A stretch of 42,687 nucleotides of DNA from Bryobacterales bacterium (lineage in GTDB: Bacteria > Acidobacteriota > Terriglobia > Bryobacterales > Bryobacteraceae). A program made the translations under genes and the position numbers. Below, piece by piece: positions 31,892 through 39,719 of this stretch (position 1 is the stretch's first letter; each line of letters begins with the position of its first letter). The DNA is taken from contig JADLBD010000219.1 of assembly GCA_020847975.1 (NCBI GenBank), positions 1 through 42,687 on the forward strand. Reading direction: 5' to 3'. Below the pieces are notes generated by a model. That model was not told the DNA's origin and did not search any database. It saw only the letters and a program-made list of their open reading frames with translations.

Positions 31892-34800
31892 CTCCGTCTC
31901 AACCGGTGCGAGTGAATCCGTACCGGGGGCTTGCCCCGTTCGAAGAGAGCGACGCCGAGGCTTTTTTCGGCCGCGACAATGAAATTGACGAACTGGTGGA
32001 GCGGCTGGAGTCGCGACGACTGCTGGCCGTAATTGGGGTTTCCGGCTGCGGAAAGAGTTCGCTCATCCGCGCCGGGCTGGTTCCGGTGCTGCGGATGGGG
32101 ATGGCGTACGGATCCTCGTCTCACTGGCGAATTCAAATCCTCACGCCTGGAAGAGCGCCGCTTCGTTCGCTGCGCACCGCACTCGAGGCGGATGCGGATT
32201 GGCCGAAACTTTCGTTCGATCTTGTGGACCAAGCGCGGCAGATACTCAATCCGAACGAGAGCCTGCTTCTGGTAGTGGACCAGTTTGAGGAGATCTTCCA
32301 CTTCCGTAAGGAGACGCTCGAGCAGGATGGCGGCAACGAGGCTGCGTTGTTCGTGAACCTGCTGCTGAACGCCGTCGACCAGAGGGAGGCGCCCATTTAC
32401 GTGGTGCTGGCGATGCGCACGGACTTTCTGGGGGAATGCGCCCAATTCCGCGGTCTGCCCGAGGCGCTGAACTACTGCTACTACCTTGTTCCGCGCATGA
32501 CGCGATTGCAGCAGCAGGAAGCCATTGAGCGGCCACTGCAGAAGCAGGAAGTCTCGATGCAGCCCGCACTCGTGCAGCGTCTGCTGAACGATTCGGCCGA
32601 GGATCCCGACCATCTGCCGGTCCTGCAACATCTGTTGAAGCGGTTGTGGGAAAGCTGGGAGGGGCGAGGCGGGCAGGGGCCGATCTCCGGGGTGGACTAC
32701 GAAGGCACCGGGGGCTGGAGGAACGCCCTGGGTAACGATGCCGAAGCGGTCTTCGAGCGCTTTCCTCGAGAGCAGGAGGCAATCCGCCTGTTGTTTCAGT
32801 GGATCACCGACGGCAGCGCCGGAGAGAAGCCGGTGCGGCGCCCGCGGCCCTTTCTCGAGTGCGCGGCAGTGGCCGGCCTGGAGCGGGAGCGGCTCCTGGA
32901 GGTGATCGATGAGTTTCAAAACCGCGGGCTGCTGAGATTTCCCGATCACAACGAGCAATCGCTGGTGGACCTGCAGCATGAGAGCGTGGTGTGGCAATGG
33001 CCGCGACTGAAGGGCTGGATCCTCGAGGAGACTGAGAGTGCGGCGCAGTTACGCTTTCTCCTGCAATCGGCCCGGCTGGAAATGCCGCTCACTGGGCTGG
33101 CGCTCGAATCCGCTCTCCGCTATCGCGCGATGTTGTGGGAGGGAGGCCGGATCGCTCAGCGGTACCTTTCGGCTGAGGATGTGGCGATGGTCGGGCGCTG
33201 GGTGGACGAGAGCGAGCGCCGCAGGGTGGAGCAGGAAACCGCGGTCCAACTCCAGCGCGAACAGGCAAGGCTTTCCGCCGAAGCGAGAGAGTTGTCGGCA
33301 TGGGCGGCGTTGAGCGGAGCAGAAGACCCCGAACGAAGTCTCATCCTTGGCCTGTATGCGTGGGGGAAACAACGCGCCATGGTGCCGGGCCTCGAGCAAT
33401 TCCTCCACGGCGCCGTCCTCGAGTCGCAAAGCCGGCTGACGCTTCCTCATGCGAGCACTGTCCTTGCGGTGGCCTGGTCTCCGGACGGCGCGAGGATCGC
33501 CACTGCCAGCGACGACAACATCGTTACAGTGTGGCAGGCAGACTCGGGAACGAAGGTGGTGAGTCTGGGAGGCCACCAAAGTTCCATTCTCGATCTGGCC
33601 TGGTCTCCCGACGGGGACAGGCTGGCCACGGCAAGCTTCGACGGCACCGCCAAAGTCTGGGACGTGGACAAGGCGGCCGCCGTGACGACATTCTCCGGCC
33701 ATTCGGACAGGTTGTGGTCCATTGGATGGTCGCCGGATGGAAGCAAGATCGCTACCTCGAGTTCCGATGGAACGGCCAAGGTATGGATTGCCGTTTCAGG
33801 GAGTGAATTACTGACACTGGGAGGCCATCAGGGAGCGGTTCTGACGGTGGCGTGGGCTCCGGAGGGGGACAGGCTGGCCACAGGCGGGGAAGATTTTGTG
33901 GCCATCGTATGGGAAGCCCGGACAGGTATCCGGCAGGCAACAATGATGGCACATCAAGGAGCGGTGAGAGGCGTCGCCTGGTCTCCGGACGGTGTCAAAC
34001 TGGCCACATGCAGCGAAGACACGACGGTGATGGTTTGGCAAATGGAAACGGAACAGGTGCAAGTCTACCGCGCCCACATTGGAGCGGTCTGGAGCCTTGC
34101 CTGGTCCCCGGACGGAACGAGGCTCGCGACGGCAAGTTTTGACGGCACGGCGAAGGTGTGGGAGGCGGGAAGCGGCCGTGAACTTTCCACTCTGCGCGGC
34201 CACCAGGGATACATTGTCAGCGTCGTGTGGTCGCCGGATGGAAGTATGTTGGCCACAGCAAGCTTCGACGGCATGGCGAAGGTGTGGGAAACGGGCTACG
34301 GACGCGAAGTGATAAGTCTTCGAGGCCACCGGGGCTACATCTGCGACATTAGCTGGTCGCCGGACGGCTTACGGGCAGCCACCGGGAGTTTCGACAATAC
34401 GGCCAAAGTATGGCGAGTGAAAAGCGGCGAAGACCTGACGACCCTTCGGGGGCATCAGAACGCGGTGCAGTGCTGCGCCTGGTCGCCGGACGGGGTCCGG
34501 GTGGCAACGGCAAGCGACGATCACACGGCCAGGATCTGGGATTCGGAAACCGGACGCGAGTTGATGGTCCTGAAGGGGCATGAAGGGTTCCTACGGAGCA
34601 TTGCCTGGTCTCCGGACGGAGCGCTGCTGGCTACGGCGAGTAACGACAATACGGCGCGAATCTGGAATGCATTGTCGGGAGAGTGCGTGCGGACGATTTC
34701 CGGACACACCAACTGGGTGCGGAGCCTCGCCTGGTCTCCGGACGGAAGAATGCTCGCCACCACCAGCTATGACGGAACGGTAAAGATATGGGACGCGGGC

Positions 34801-35292
34801 TCGGGAGTTGACAAGCGAACGTTCAGTAGCCGGCCGGAGGCGGTATTGAGTGTCGCGTGGTCACCCGATGGCAGTAGGATTGCGGCGGCGAGCTTCGACA
34901 AGATTGCCGATGTGTGGGATGTGCTGTCCGGAGAGATCCTGGTGAGCCTGCGGGGCCATCGGGATTCCGTGGTGAGCATCGCGTGGTCGCCCGACGGCAG
35001 CAAACTGGCGACGGCCAGTTCGGATCGCACAGTGAAGGTGTGGGAGGCAGGTACGGGGCGCGAGTTGCTGACATTGCGCGGGCATCATGGCGGCGTCCTC
35101 AGCGTGGATTGGTCGCCTGACGGGAGGCTGCTGGCATCAGCGGGGGCTGACGGATTGGCGCAAATCTACGCCATCGCGCAGGACGATCTCTTGCGCCTGG
35201 TACGGTCCCGCATCACACGGGAGTTCACGGCGGAAGAATGCCGCCGCTACCTGAGCAGCGAACAATGCCCTCCGCTGCCGGAAGTTCCCTGA
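31888..35292 (+). CDS. nSTAND NTPase with 14 WD40 repeats
   Basis: A 1,134-residue STAND ATPase starting at ATG 31888, which overlaps the TIR stop. NPYRGLAPFEESDAEAFFGRDNEIDELVERL is the typical lead-in of nSTAND1-type domains. Walker A GVSGCGKSS is at residues 50-58 and Walker B LLLVVDQFEEIF near 126-137, followed by a winged-helix region with HLPVLQHLLKRLWESW and DLQHESVVWQWPRLKGW. A helical linker (about 430-515) precedes 14 WD40 repeats from residue 517, each with GH...AWSPDG..LATAS.D.T.KVW. This is enough for two seven-bladed propellers. The tail SRITREFTAEECRRYL is usual for this class. Such proteins are signalling hubs in which the propellers sense and the NTPase oligomerises to drive an effector, here presumably the TIR protein. 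Confidence 0.9.
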   Translation: MTPSQPVRVNPYRGLAPFEESDAEAFFGRDNEIDELVERLESRRLLAVIGVSGCGKSSLIRAGLVPVLRMGMAYGSSSHWRIQILTPGRAPLRSLRTALEADADWPKLSFDLVDQARQILNPNESLLLVVDQFEEIFHFRKETLEQDGGNEAALFVNLLLNAVDQREAPIYVVLAMRTDFLGECAQFRGLPEALNYCYYLVPRMTRLQQQEAIERPLQKQEVSMQPALVQRLLNDSAEDPDHLPVLQHLLKRLWESWEGRGGQGPISGVDYEGTGGWRNALGNDAEAVFERFPREQEAIRLLFQWITDGSAGEKPVRRPRPFLECAAVAGLERERLLEVIDEFQNRGLLRFPDHNEQSLVDLQHESVVWQWPRLKGWILEETESAAQLRFLLQSARLEMPLTGLALESALRYRAMLWEGGRIAQRYLSAEDVAMVGRWVDESERRRVEQETAVQLQREQARLSAEARELSAWAALSGAEDPERSLILGLYAWGKQRAMVPGLEQFLHGAVLESQSRLTLPHASTVLAVAWSPDGARIATASDDNIVTVWQADSGTKVVSLGGHQSSILDLAWSPDGDRLATASFDGTAKVWDVDKAAAVTTFSGHSDRLWSIGWSPDGSKIATSSSDGTAKVWIAVSGSELLTLGGHQGAVLTVAWAPEGDRLATGGEDFVAIVWEARTGIRQATMMAHQGAVRGVAWSPDGVKLATCSEDTTVMVWQMETEQVQVYRAHIGAVWSLAWSPDGTRLATASFDGTAKVWEAGSGRELSTLRGHQGYIVSVVWSPDGSMLATASFDGMAKVWETGYGREVISLRGHRGYICDISWSPDGLRAATGSFDNTAKVWRVKSGEDLTTLRGHQNAVQCCAWSPDGVRVATASDDHTARIWDSETGRELMVLKGHEGFLRSIAWSPDGALLATASNDNTARIWNALSGECVRTISGHTNWVRSLAWSPDGRMLATTSYDGTVKIWDAGSGVDKRTFSSRPEAVLSVAWSPDGSRIAAASFDKIADVWDVLSGEILVSLRGHRDSVVSIAWSPDGSKLATASSDRTVKVWEAGTGRELLTLRGHHGGVLSVDWSPDGRLLASAGADGLAQIYAIAQDDLLRLVRSRITREFTAEECRRYLSSEQCPPLPEVP
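33436..35190 (+). repeat. Fourteen WD40 repeat units of about 126 bp
   Basis: Each unit encodes about 42 residues, with the nearly constant core WSPDG at repeat position ~12 and a [VI]W end. The DNA itself is repetitive (for example tggtctccggacgg and tggtcgccggacgg recur). Repeats 6 and 7, and 10 and 13, are especially alike. Repeat 4 has WAPEG, repeat 12 lacks the leading GH (SRPEA), and repeat 14 is the most degenerate. Confidence 0.9.
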
Positions 35293-35357
35293 CTTCCACC
35301 GGCGTCGTTTTCGAGTACTATAGCAATGGCCGGAAACGCTACACGAGAGGGGAGACA

Positions 35358-35768
35358 ATGGCGAACGCATACCTCATCGCTTCCGAATACCGGGGCGGCC
35401 CAAGTCCGGGCGACGACCCTTCCATCTCCATCAATGAAAACACCAGCCTGCTGCAGGCAGTGGGCGCTCTGGTGACCAAGCTCAACCGCATGCATTTGAA
35501 TCCCGGTTCGGTCGACAAGCTGTACATTGTCGGCGACAACAAGAAGGGGCATATCCATATCGGAAATGGATTGACGGTTTCGAATGCCAAAGTGCTGGCT
35601 CCGCTTGCTCCGTTTCTTGCTCCGGGGCGGGACCGCGTGGGAGCCGAACTTTCCGGTTTCAAGGTCAACAATGACGTGGCGAATCGGGACTTGATGAAGG
35701 CGATAGCTGTTACGCTTCAGGTGAGCGTAGCCGCGGATGGCGAATCGGCTCATCCAAAGAAAGCCTGA
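35358..35768 (+). CDS. Small caspase/CHAT-like (DUF4347-like) protein lacking catalytic His and Cys
   Basis: A 136-residue protein with start ATG 35358 and a ribosome-binding site AGGGGAG upstream. SVDKLYIVGDNKKGHIHIGNGLTVSNAKVLAPLAPFLAPGRDRVGAELSGFKVNNDVANRDLMKAIAVTLQVSVAADG follows the layout of DUF4347/CHAT-type caspase-fold proteins: a strand ending in the catalytic His (normally GHG), then a second strand ending in the catalytic Cys (normally GC), then a G-R-x-L-L-x-A-I-A helix. Here GHG is replaced by GDN and GC by GF, so it should be enzymatically dead. It lies 65 bases after the nSTAND gene in the same direction. Assignment rests on pattern recall only; a decoy, adaptor or inhibitor role is speculation. 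Confidence 0.5.
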   Translation: MANAYLIASEYRGGPSPGDDPSISINENTSLLQAVGALVTKLNRMHLNPGSVDKLYIVGDNKKGHIHIGNGLTVSNAKVLAPLAPFLAPGRDRVGAELSGFKVNNDVANRDLMKAIAVTLQVSVAADGESAHPKKA

Positions 35769-35797
35769 ACCGCTCACGGCTGCGATACCATGGCTCG

Positions 35798-36684
35798 ATG
35801 AAGCTGAGCCTTCTGGCGATCCTCCTTGCCGCCGCCGCGCTTGCGGGCGATAGCAGCGTGCAATCGAATGTGGTCTATGGCATGTATTCCGGCGCGGCGC
35901 TGTTGATGGATGTGCACCGGCCAGCGAATCCGAACGGCTACGGCGTTGTGTACGTGTCGGGCAGCGGGTGGACATCGCCGCTTGCCTACTCCGCGGCGCC
36001 GCTGAAATCGAATGCGCAATCGTTGCAATACGCCAAGCCGCTGGTGGAAGCGGGGTATACGGTCTTTACGGTAAACCACCGGTCATTGCCGCGGTTCCAC
36101 TATCCGGCGGCGGTGGATGACGTGCAGCGGGCGGTGCGGTTCGTGCGGCACAATGCGGCAAACTTTGGAATTCGTCCTGAGAGGATTGGGGCTGCCGGGG
36201 GATCGTCAGGCGGCCACCTGGTGAGCATGCTGGGCACGCTCGATGGGAAGGGCAAAGAGGATGATCCGGACCCGGTGGAACGCGAGAGCGCTAAGGTGCA
36301 ATGCGTTGTGGCCCGCGCGGCTCCGATCGACTTTTTCCGGATGAAGGCCGCGGGAATCTCCTTCGTAGGGATGGCAGTGCCCGCGGGCAAAGAGCCGGAA
36401 GTGATGAAGACCGAAGAGTACCGGACCTATCGAGAGGCCTCGCCGGTGTTTCATGTGACGCCGGACGATCCGCCGTTCCTGCTGATGCACGGGGACAAAG
36501 ACCAATCCGTTCCTTTCGCGCAATCCGAGGAGATGGAGAAGGCGCTGAAGGCGGCAGGGGTTTGAAACTGATACGGGTGGAAGGCGCGGGGCACGGTCCT
36601 TCGTTTCCCGGAGCCGTAAATCCGCCGGATTACCTGGGCGAGATGGTGGCGTGGTTCAACCACTACCTGGCAGACAAGCCGTAG
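35798..36684 (+). pseudogene. Exported alpha/beta-hydrolase (esterase/carboxylesterase type) with a frameshift
   Basis: The first frame (35798-36565, 255 residues) has a signal peptide (MKLSLLAILLAAAALAGDS), the oxyanion/early region VVYVSGSGWTS, the nucleophile GGSSGGH, and the acid region LLMHGDKDQSVPF. It stops just after KALKAAGV. The expected continuation, KLIRVEGAGHGPSFPGAVNPPDYLGEMVAWFNHYLADKP, is read in the -1 frame up to TAG at 36682-36684 and carries the catalytic His in GAGHGP. One base appears to be missing near the GGGGTTTG run at about 36557-36564. As written, the enzyme loses its catalytic His, so it is inactive unless the shift is a sequencing error. It is convergent with the creatininase gene, 3 bases apart. 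Confidence 0.82.
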
Positions 36685-36687
36685 ATC

Positions 36688-37488
36688 TCAGAGGTGGTGA
36701 TCCGTGCGTTCCCCTCGGGGGCGGTTCTTGAATTCGCGGGCGAAGCGCACGAAGTTGTTGACTACGGCTTCGAAGATGATTTTGCCTTTTTCGGCCGTAG
36801 CGAGCGTGGGGTCGCCGTTGATGCCGGATTTGGAGAAGCGCGTCCAGTAATCCATCATTTTGATGGGGCCAGGATCGGTGAGGTCCTGCCAGATGAATTC
36901 GGATTGCGGCACACCCTGTTCCTTGCGAGCCTTGTCCATCTGGACACGGCGCCCGTCGAGATAGAGATAGACGGAGGTCTCCAATTCGCAGGCATGGGAC
37001 ATGCCGCCGCGGCCGGATTCACGGACTTTGCGGATGTCGGCGAGGGCGAGGGAAGGCCAAAGGAAGGGGGCGCAGAGGGCTTCGGTTTCGAGGATGGTGC
37101 GACGGGCGACGAGTTCGAGGATGGGCATGTTGGAGCCGTGCCCGTCGGCGATGAGGATGCGGCGGAATCCGTGATGGGCGACGCTCCTGGTGACATCGAG
37201 CACGAAGTGGAGGAGGTGCTCCATGTGGATGTCGATGGTACCGGGGAAGTCCATGTGGTGCGTTTCGAATCCATAAGGGATGATCGGCATCAGCAGGATG
37301 TCGCCGTTGGCGCGCTTAGCGGCTTCCACGCAGATCTCCCAGATGAGGAAGTTGTCGACATCTAACGGCAGATGAGGGCCGTGATCTTCCACCGAGCCGA
37401 TGGGGAGGACGACGACAGGTTCCTGTTTGGCGACTTCCTTCAGTTCGACCCAGGTGTGGTGCTGGTAGAGGTAGGGGGTTTTCTCCAT
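36688..37488 (-). CDS. Creatininase-family amidohydrolase
   Basis: A 266-residue metal-dependent hydrolase of the creatinine amidohydrolase/MftE family. The metal-binding segment GSVEDHGPHLPLDVD is at residues 31-45, with E34, H36 and D45 as ligands. IADGHGSN and GGMSHACELETS supply the remaining conserved His and Glu. Length is normal and there is no signal peptide. The actual substrate may not be creatinine, since the family also contains cyclic amide hydrolases and peptide-processing enzymes. It lies 12 bases downstream of the MFS transporter on the same strand, so the transported compound or its product may be the substrate. Confidence 0.9.
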   Translation of the reverse strand: MEKTPYLYQHHTWVELKEVAKQEPVVVLPIGSVEDHGPHLPLDVDNFLIWEICVEAAKRANGDILLMPIIPYGFETHHMDFPGTIDIHMEHLLHFVLDVTRSVAHHGFRRILIADGHGSNMPILELVARRTILETEALCAPFLWPSLALADIRKVRESGRGGMSHACELETSVYLYLDGRRVQMDKARKEQGVPQSEFIWQDLTDPGPIKMMDYWTRFSKSGINGDPTLATAEKGKIIFEAVVNNFVRFAREFKNRPRGERTDHHL

Positions 37489-37500
37489 AAGATTTTCCTT

Positions 37501-38748
37501 TCACGTGATGGCCGGTTTGCGCGGGTCGATGATGAGCCACAGCAGCGCCCCGGCGAGATAGAGGGATGTGGTGACCCAGAAGACGGCGTTGAAGGAGCCG
37601 AAAATGCCGGCGAGCCCTGCCGATACCACGGGCGCGAGCATGCCGGAAATGCTCGAGGCGAGGTTCAGCCAGCCTCCGGCCGTGCCGCCGAACTTGCCGC
37701 CCAGATCGGTGCAGGTAGCCCACAGCACGGGGAGGGTCATGTCATGTGTTCCGGAAGCGAAGGCAAGGCACGCCACAGCCAGTTCGGGGGTACGCGCCTG
37801 GACGGCGGCGAAGAATCCGGCGGCTCCCAGGAGGAATCCGCCGGCTCCGACAATTCTCCTGCCCCAGAGGAGGCTTCCGGTGCGGCGGGTGATGGAGTCG
37901 GAAATGAAGCCTCCGAGCGCGCATCCGGCGGCGCCTGCAAGCAGCGGCAGGGCTGTGTAGAATCCCGAGCGAGCCAGCGTGAGTCCGTGTTCGCGGGTGA
38001 GATAGGTGGGCAGCCAGGTGACAAAGAACTGAAATCCGAATCCGGAGGCGAGGTAGGTGGCGCAGAGGATGAGCAGGTCGCGATTGAAGAGGAGTTTTTT
38101 CCAGGGGAGCGGCTGCGCGCGGAGCGGGGCCGGCGCTGCGCCCACGCGGATGATTTCGAGTTCCGGCTTGCTCACGCGGGGGTGATCGGCGGGATCGTCG
38201 CGATACCAGAGGGCGCATGCCGCCACCCATATCAGACCAATCGCTCCGAAAAGAACGAACGCGCCGCGCCAGCCAATCCAGGCGATCGCCAGTACGGCCA
38301 AAGGCGGCGAGACAGCGCCTCCGAGCCGCGCTCCGGTCCACATCATGCCATTGGCGAAGCCTCGCTCGTAGGCGGGGAACCATCGGGAGAGGGCTCTGGA
38401 GAGCGTGGGGAACGCGCCGGATTCGGCGGCTCCGAAGAGGAACCGCACCACAAGCAAGCTCGCGTAGCCGCGCGCCGCTCCGGTGAGGATGGTGAATATG
38501 GACCAGCCTCCGACGATGCGCGTCAGGGTGCGCTGCTGTCCCCAGCGGTCGCCGAGCCAGGAAGAGGGGATCTCGAAGATGCCGTAGGCGACGTAGAAGG
38601 CGGTGAAGACCCAGCCCATTTCGTATTGCGAGAGGTTGAGGTCGGTTTGCATCAGCGGGGCGGCGACGGCGATGCAGACTCGGTCGAGATAGGTGATGAA
38701 TGCGCCGAGAACGACGAAGAGCAACACCCAATAGCGGACAGAGGCCAT
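37501..38748 (-). CDS. MFS transporter, anion:cation symporter (hexuronate/sugar-acid type)
   Basis: A 415-residue inner-membrane protein with about 12 helices. YLDRVCIAVAAPLMQTDLNLSQYEMGWVFTAFYVAYGIFEIPSSWLGDRWG is the classic N-terminal signature of the ACS family (ExuT, GudP and relatives), with the loop 2-3 motif GDRWGQQRTL. RFLFGAAESGAFPTLSRALSRWFPAYERGFANGMMWTGARLGGAVSPP is the second strong signature. Likely substrates are sugar acids or other organic anions, taken up with protons. The gene leads a two-gene minus-strand unit with the creatininase. Confidence 0.9.
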   Translation of the reverse strand: MASVRYWVLLFVVLGAFITYLDRVCIAVAAPLMQTDLNLSQYEMGWVFTAFYVAYGIFEIPSSWLGDRWGQQRTLTRIVGGWSIFTILTGAARGYASLLVVRFLFGAAESGAFPTLSRALSRWFPAYERGFANGMMWTGARLGGAVSPPLAVLAIAWIGWRGAFVLFGAIGLIWVAACALWYRDDPADHPRVSKPELEIIRVGAAPAPLRAQPLPWKKLLFNRDLLILCATYLASGFGFQFFVTWLPTYLTREHGLTLARSGFYTALPLLAGAAGCALGGFISDSITRRTGSLLWGRRIVGAGGFLLGAAGFFAAVQARTPELAVACLAFASGTHDMTLPVLWATCTDLGGKFGGTAGGWLNLASSISGMLAPVVSAGLAGIFGSFNAVFWVTTSLYLAGALLWLIIDPRKPAIT

Positions 38749-38920
38749 GGGAGCTATGGTAACGCGGGAGGCGCCAGGCCCGGCCGATTTCCAGGGCGGC
38801 GCGGTTGGCGGATTCGAGGGCCGCTTCCTATAGGCCGCAGGTCATGGGCAGCGGCCGGGCTTGCAGGAGAAGCGCTCGCACATTCCGGCGTAATATCAGT
38901 GATCGGGGTTTCGAATCACG

Positions 38921-39625
38921 TCAGATGCGCGGGAGTTCCAGACGCTGTCCCGGAAGGATCAGATTGGGGTTGGAGCCGATGACGCCGCGGTTCTGCTCAT
39001 AGATCTGCGTGGCATGGCCCTGGTTTCCGTAGTAGAAGTCCGAGAGCATGGAAAGGTTTTCGCCGCGCGCCACGGTGTGGTAATGCGGCCCGGGGCAGGA
39101 CCGGAGGATAGCCTGGTTGACGCGCGAGTATTCCGCCCGCGTGTCACGGAGAGCCACCTGGCGTCCCGTCTGGCGGCGGAAGATGCCGGAGATGATGTTG
39201 ATGATCGTTTGCTGGATGAGACTGAAATCGCTGCGCAAGAAATGGCGGCCGCTGAAGATATCCTGGAGCGAGGAATCGCGAGCCACCTCGGCCGCCAGAC
39301 CGTTCAGGATGGTACGGTTGTCGGCTACGTGCAGGTTTTCGTGACCGGTCCAGACGCCGCGGGCGCAGGCGGAGAGATCGCTGCTGATGAAGATCTGCTG
39401 CCGCAGGCGGATGGCGATGGATCCGGTGTTCCACCAGAACTCGCCGCCGCCGGTGTTCCAGTTGGTTGCGGTAAGGTCGGTTGTGATGGCGGGGACGGTG
39501 ACGGCGAGAGCCTGGTCAGCATGCGGGTTCCCGGTCTCGGCCGACCACCTGATGACCTCCGAGGTGCTGACGATTTGAGGAGATACGGAGGGTGTGGTGT
39601 CGGTGGTAGTGATGTGCGGAAACAT
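38921..39625 (-). CDS. Predicted zinc metallopeptidase (HExxH) with C-terminal LysM domain
   Basis: A 234-residue protein with start ATG 39625 and a strong AGGAGG site. HENLH at residues 95-99, followed by VADN, is a zincin-type HExxH motif. A LysM domain is at about residues 182-234 (YHTVARGENLSMLSDFYYGNQGHATQIYEQNR..IGSNPNLILPGQRLELPRI) and would bind peptidoglycan or chitin-like glycans. There is no signal peptide or membrane helix, so it is released by another route or acts inside. Residues 20-90 contain Trp/Gly-rich beta segments (WNTGGGEFWWNTG). I do not recognise the overall family. It is divergent from the NHL propeller gene. Confidence 0.65.
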   Translation of the reverse strand: MFPHITTTDTTPSVSPQIVSTSEVIRWSAETGNPHADQALAVTVPAITTDLTATNWNTGGGEFWWNTGSIAIRLRQQIFISSDLSACARGVWTGHENLHVADNRTILNGLAAEVARDSSLQDIFSGRHFLRSDFSLIQQTIINIISGIFRRQTGRQVALRDTRAEYSRVNQAILRSCPGPHYHTVARGENLSMLSDFYYGNQGHATQIYEQNRGVIGSNPNLILPGQRLELPRI

Positions 39626-39678
39626 GTAGTCCTCCTTTGACTAGTCACACTGTTCAAAGCACGCAAAGGCCCAGACGA

Positions 39679-39707
39679 TTGCGCCGGGCAGCCGTACGCG
39701 ATATAAA
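39679..39707 (+). promoter_or_regulatory. Possible promoter of the NHL-repeat gene
   Basis: TTGCGC (39679-39684) and TATAAA (39702-39707) with a 17-base spacer. The transcript would start about 6 bases before ATG 39720, giving an almost leaderless message; no good ribosome-binding site precedes the ATG, which agrees with that. Confidence 0.45.
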
Positions 39708-39719
39708 CGCCAGGTCCCT

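Noticed and set aside
36550..36570. Programmed -1 frameshift in the esterase
   Set aside because: The local sequence is not a slippery heptamer in the correct frame and no downstream pseudoknot is apparent; mutation or read error is simpler.
38921..39625. Prophage or tail-lysozyme gene (because of LysM)
   Set aside because: No phage structural, integrase or lysis genes and no attachment-site repeats are seen nearby.
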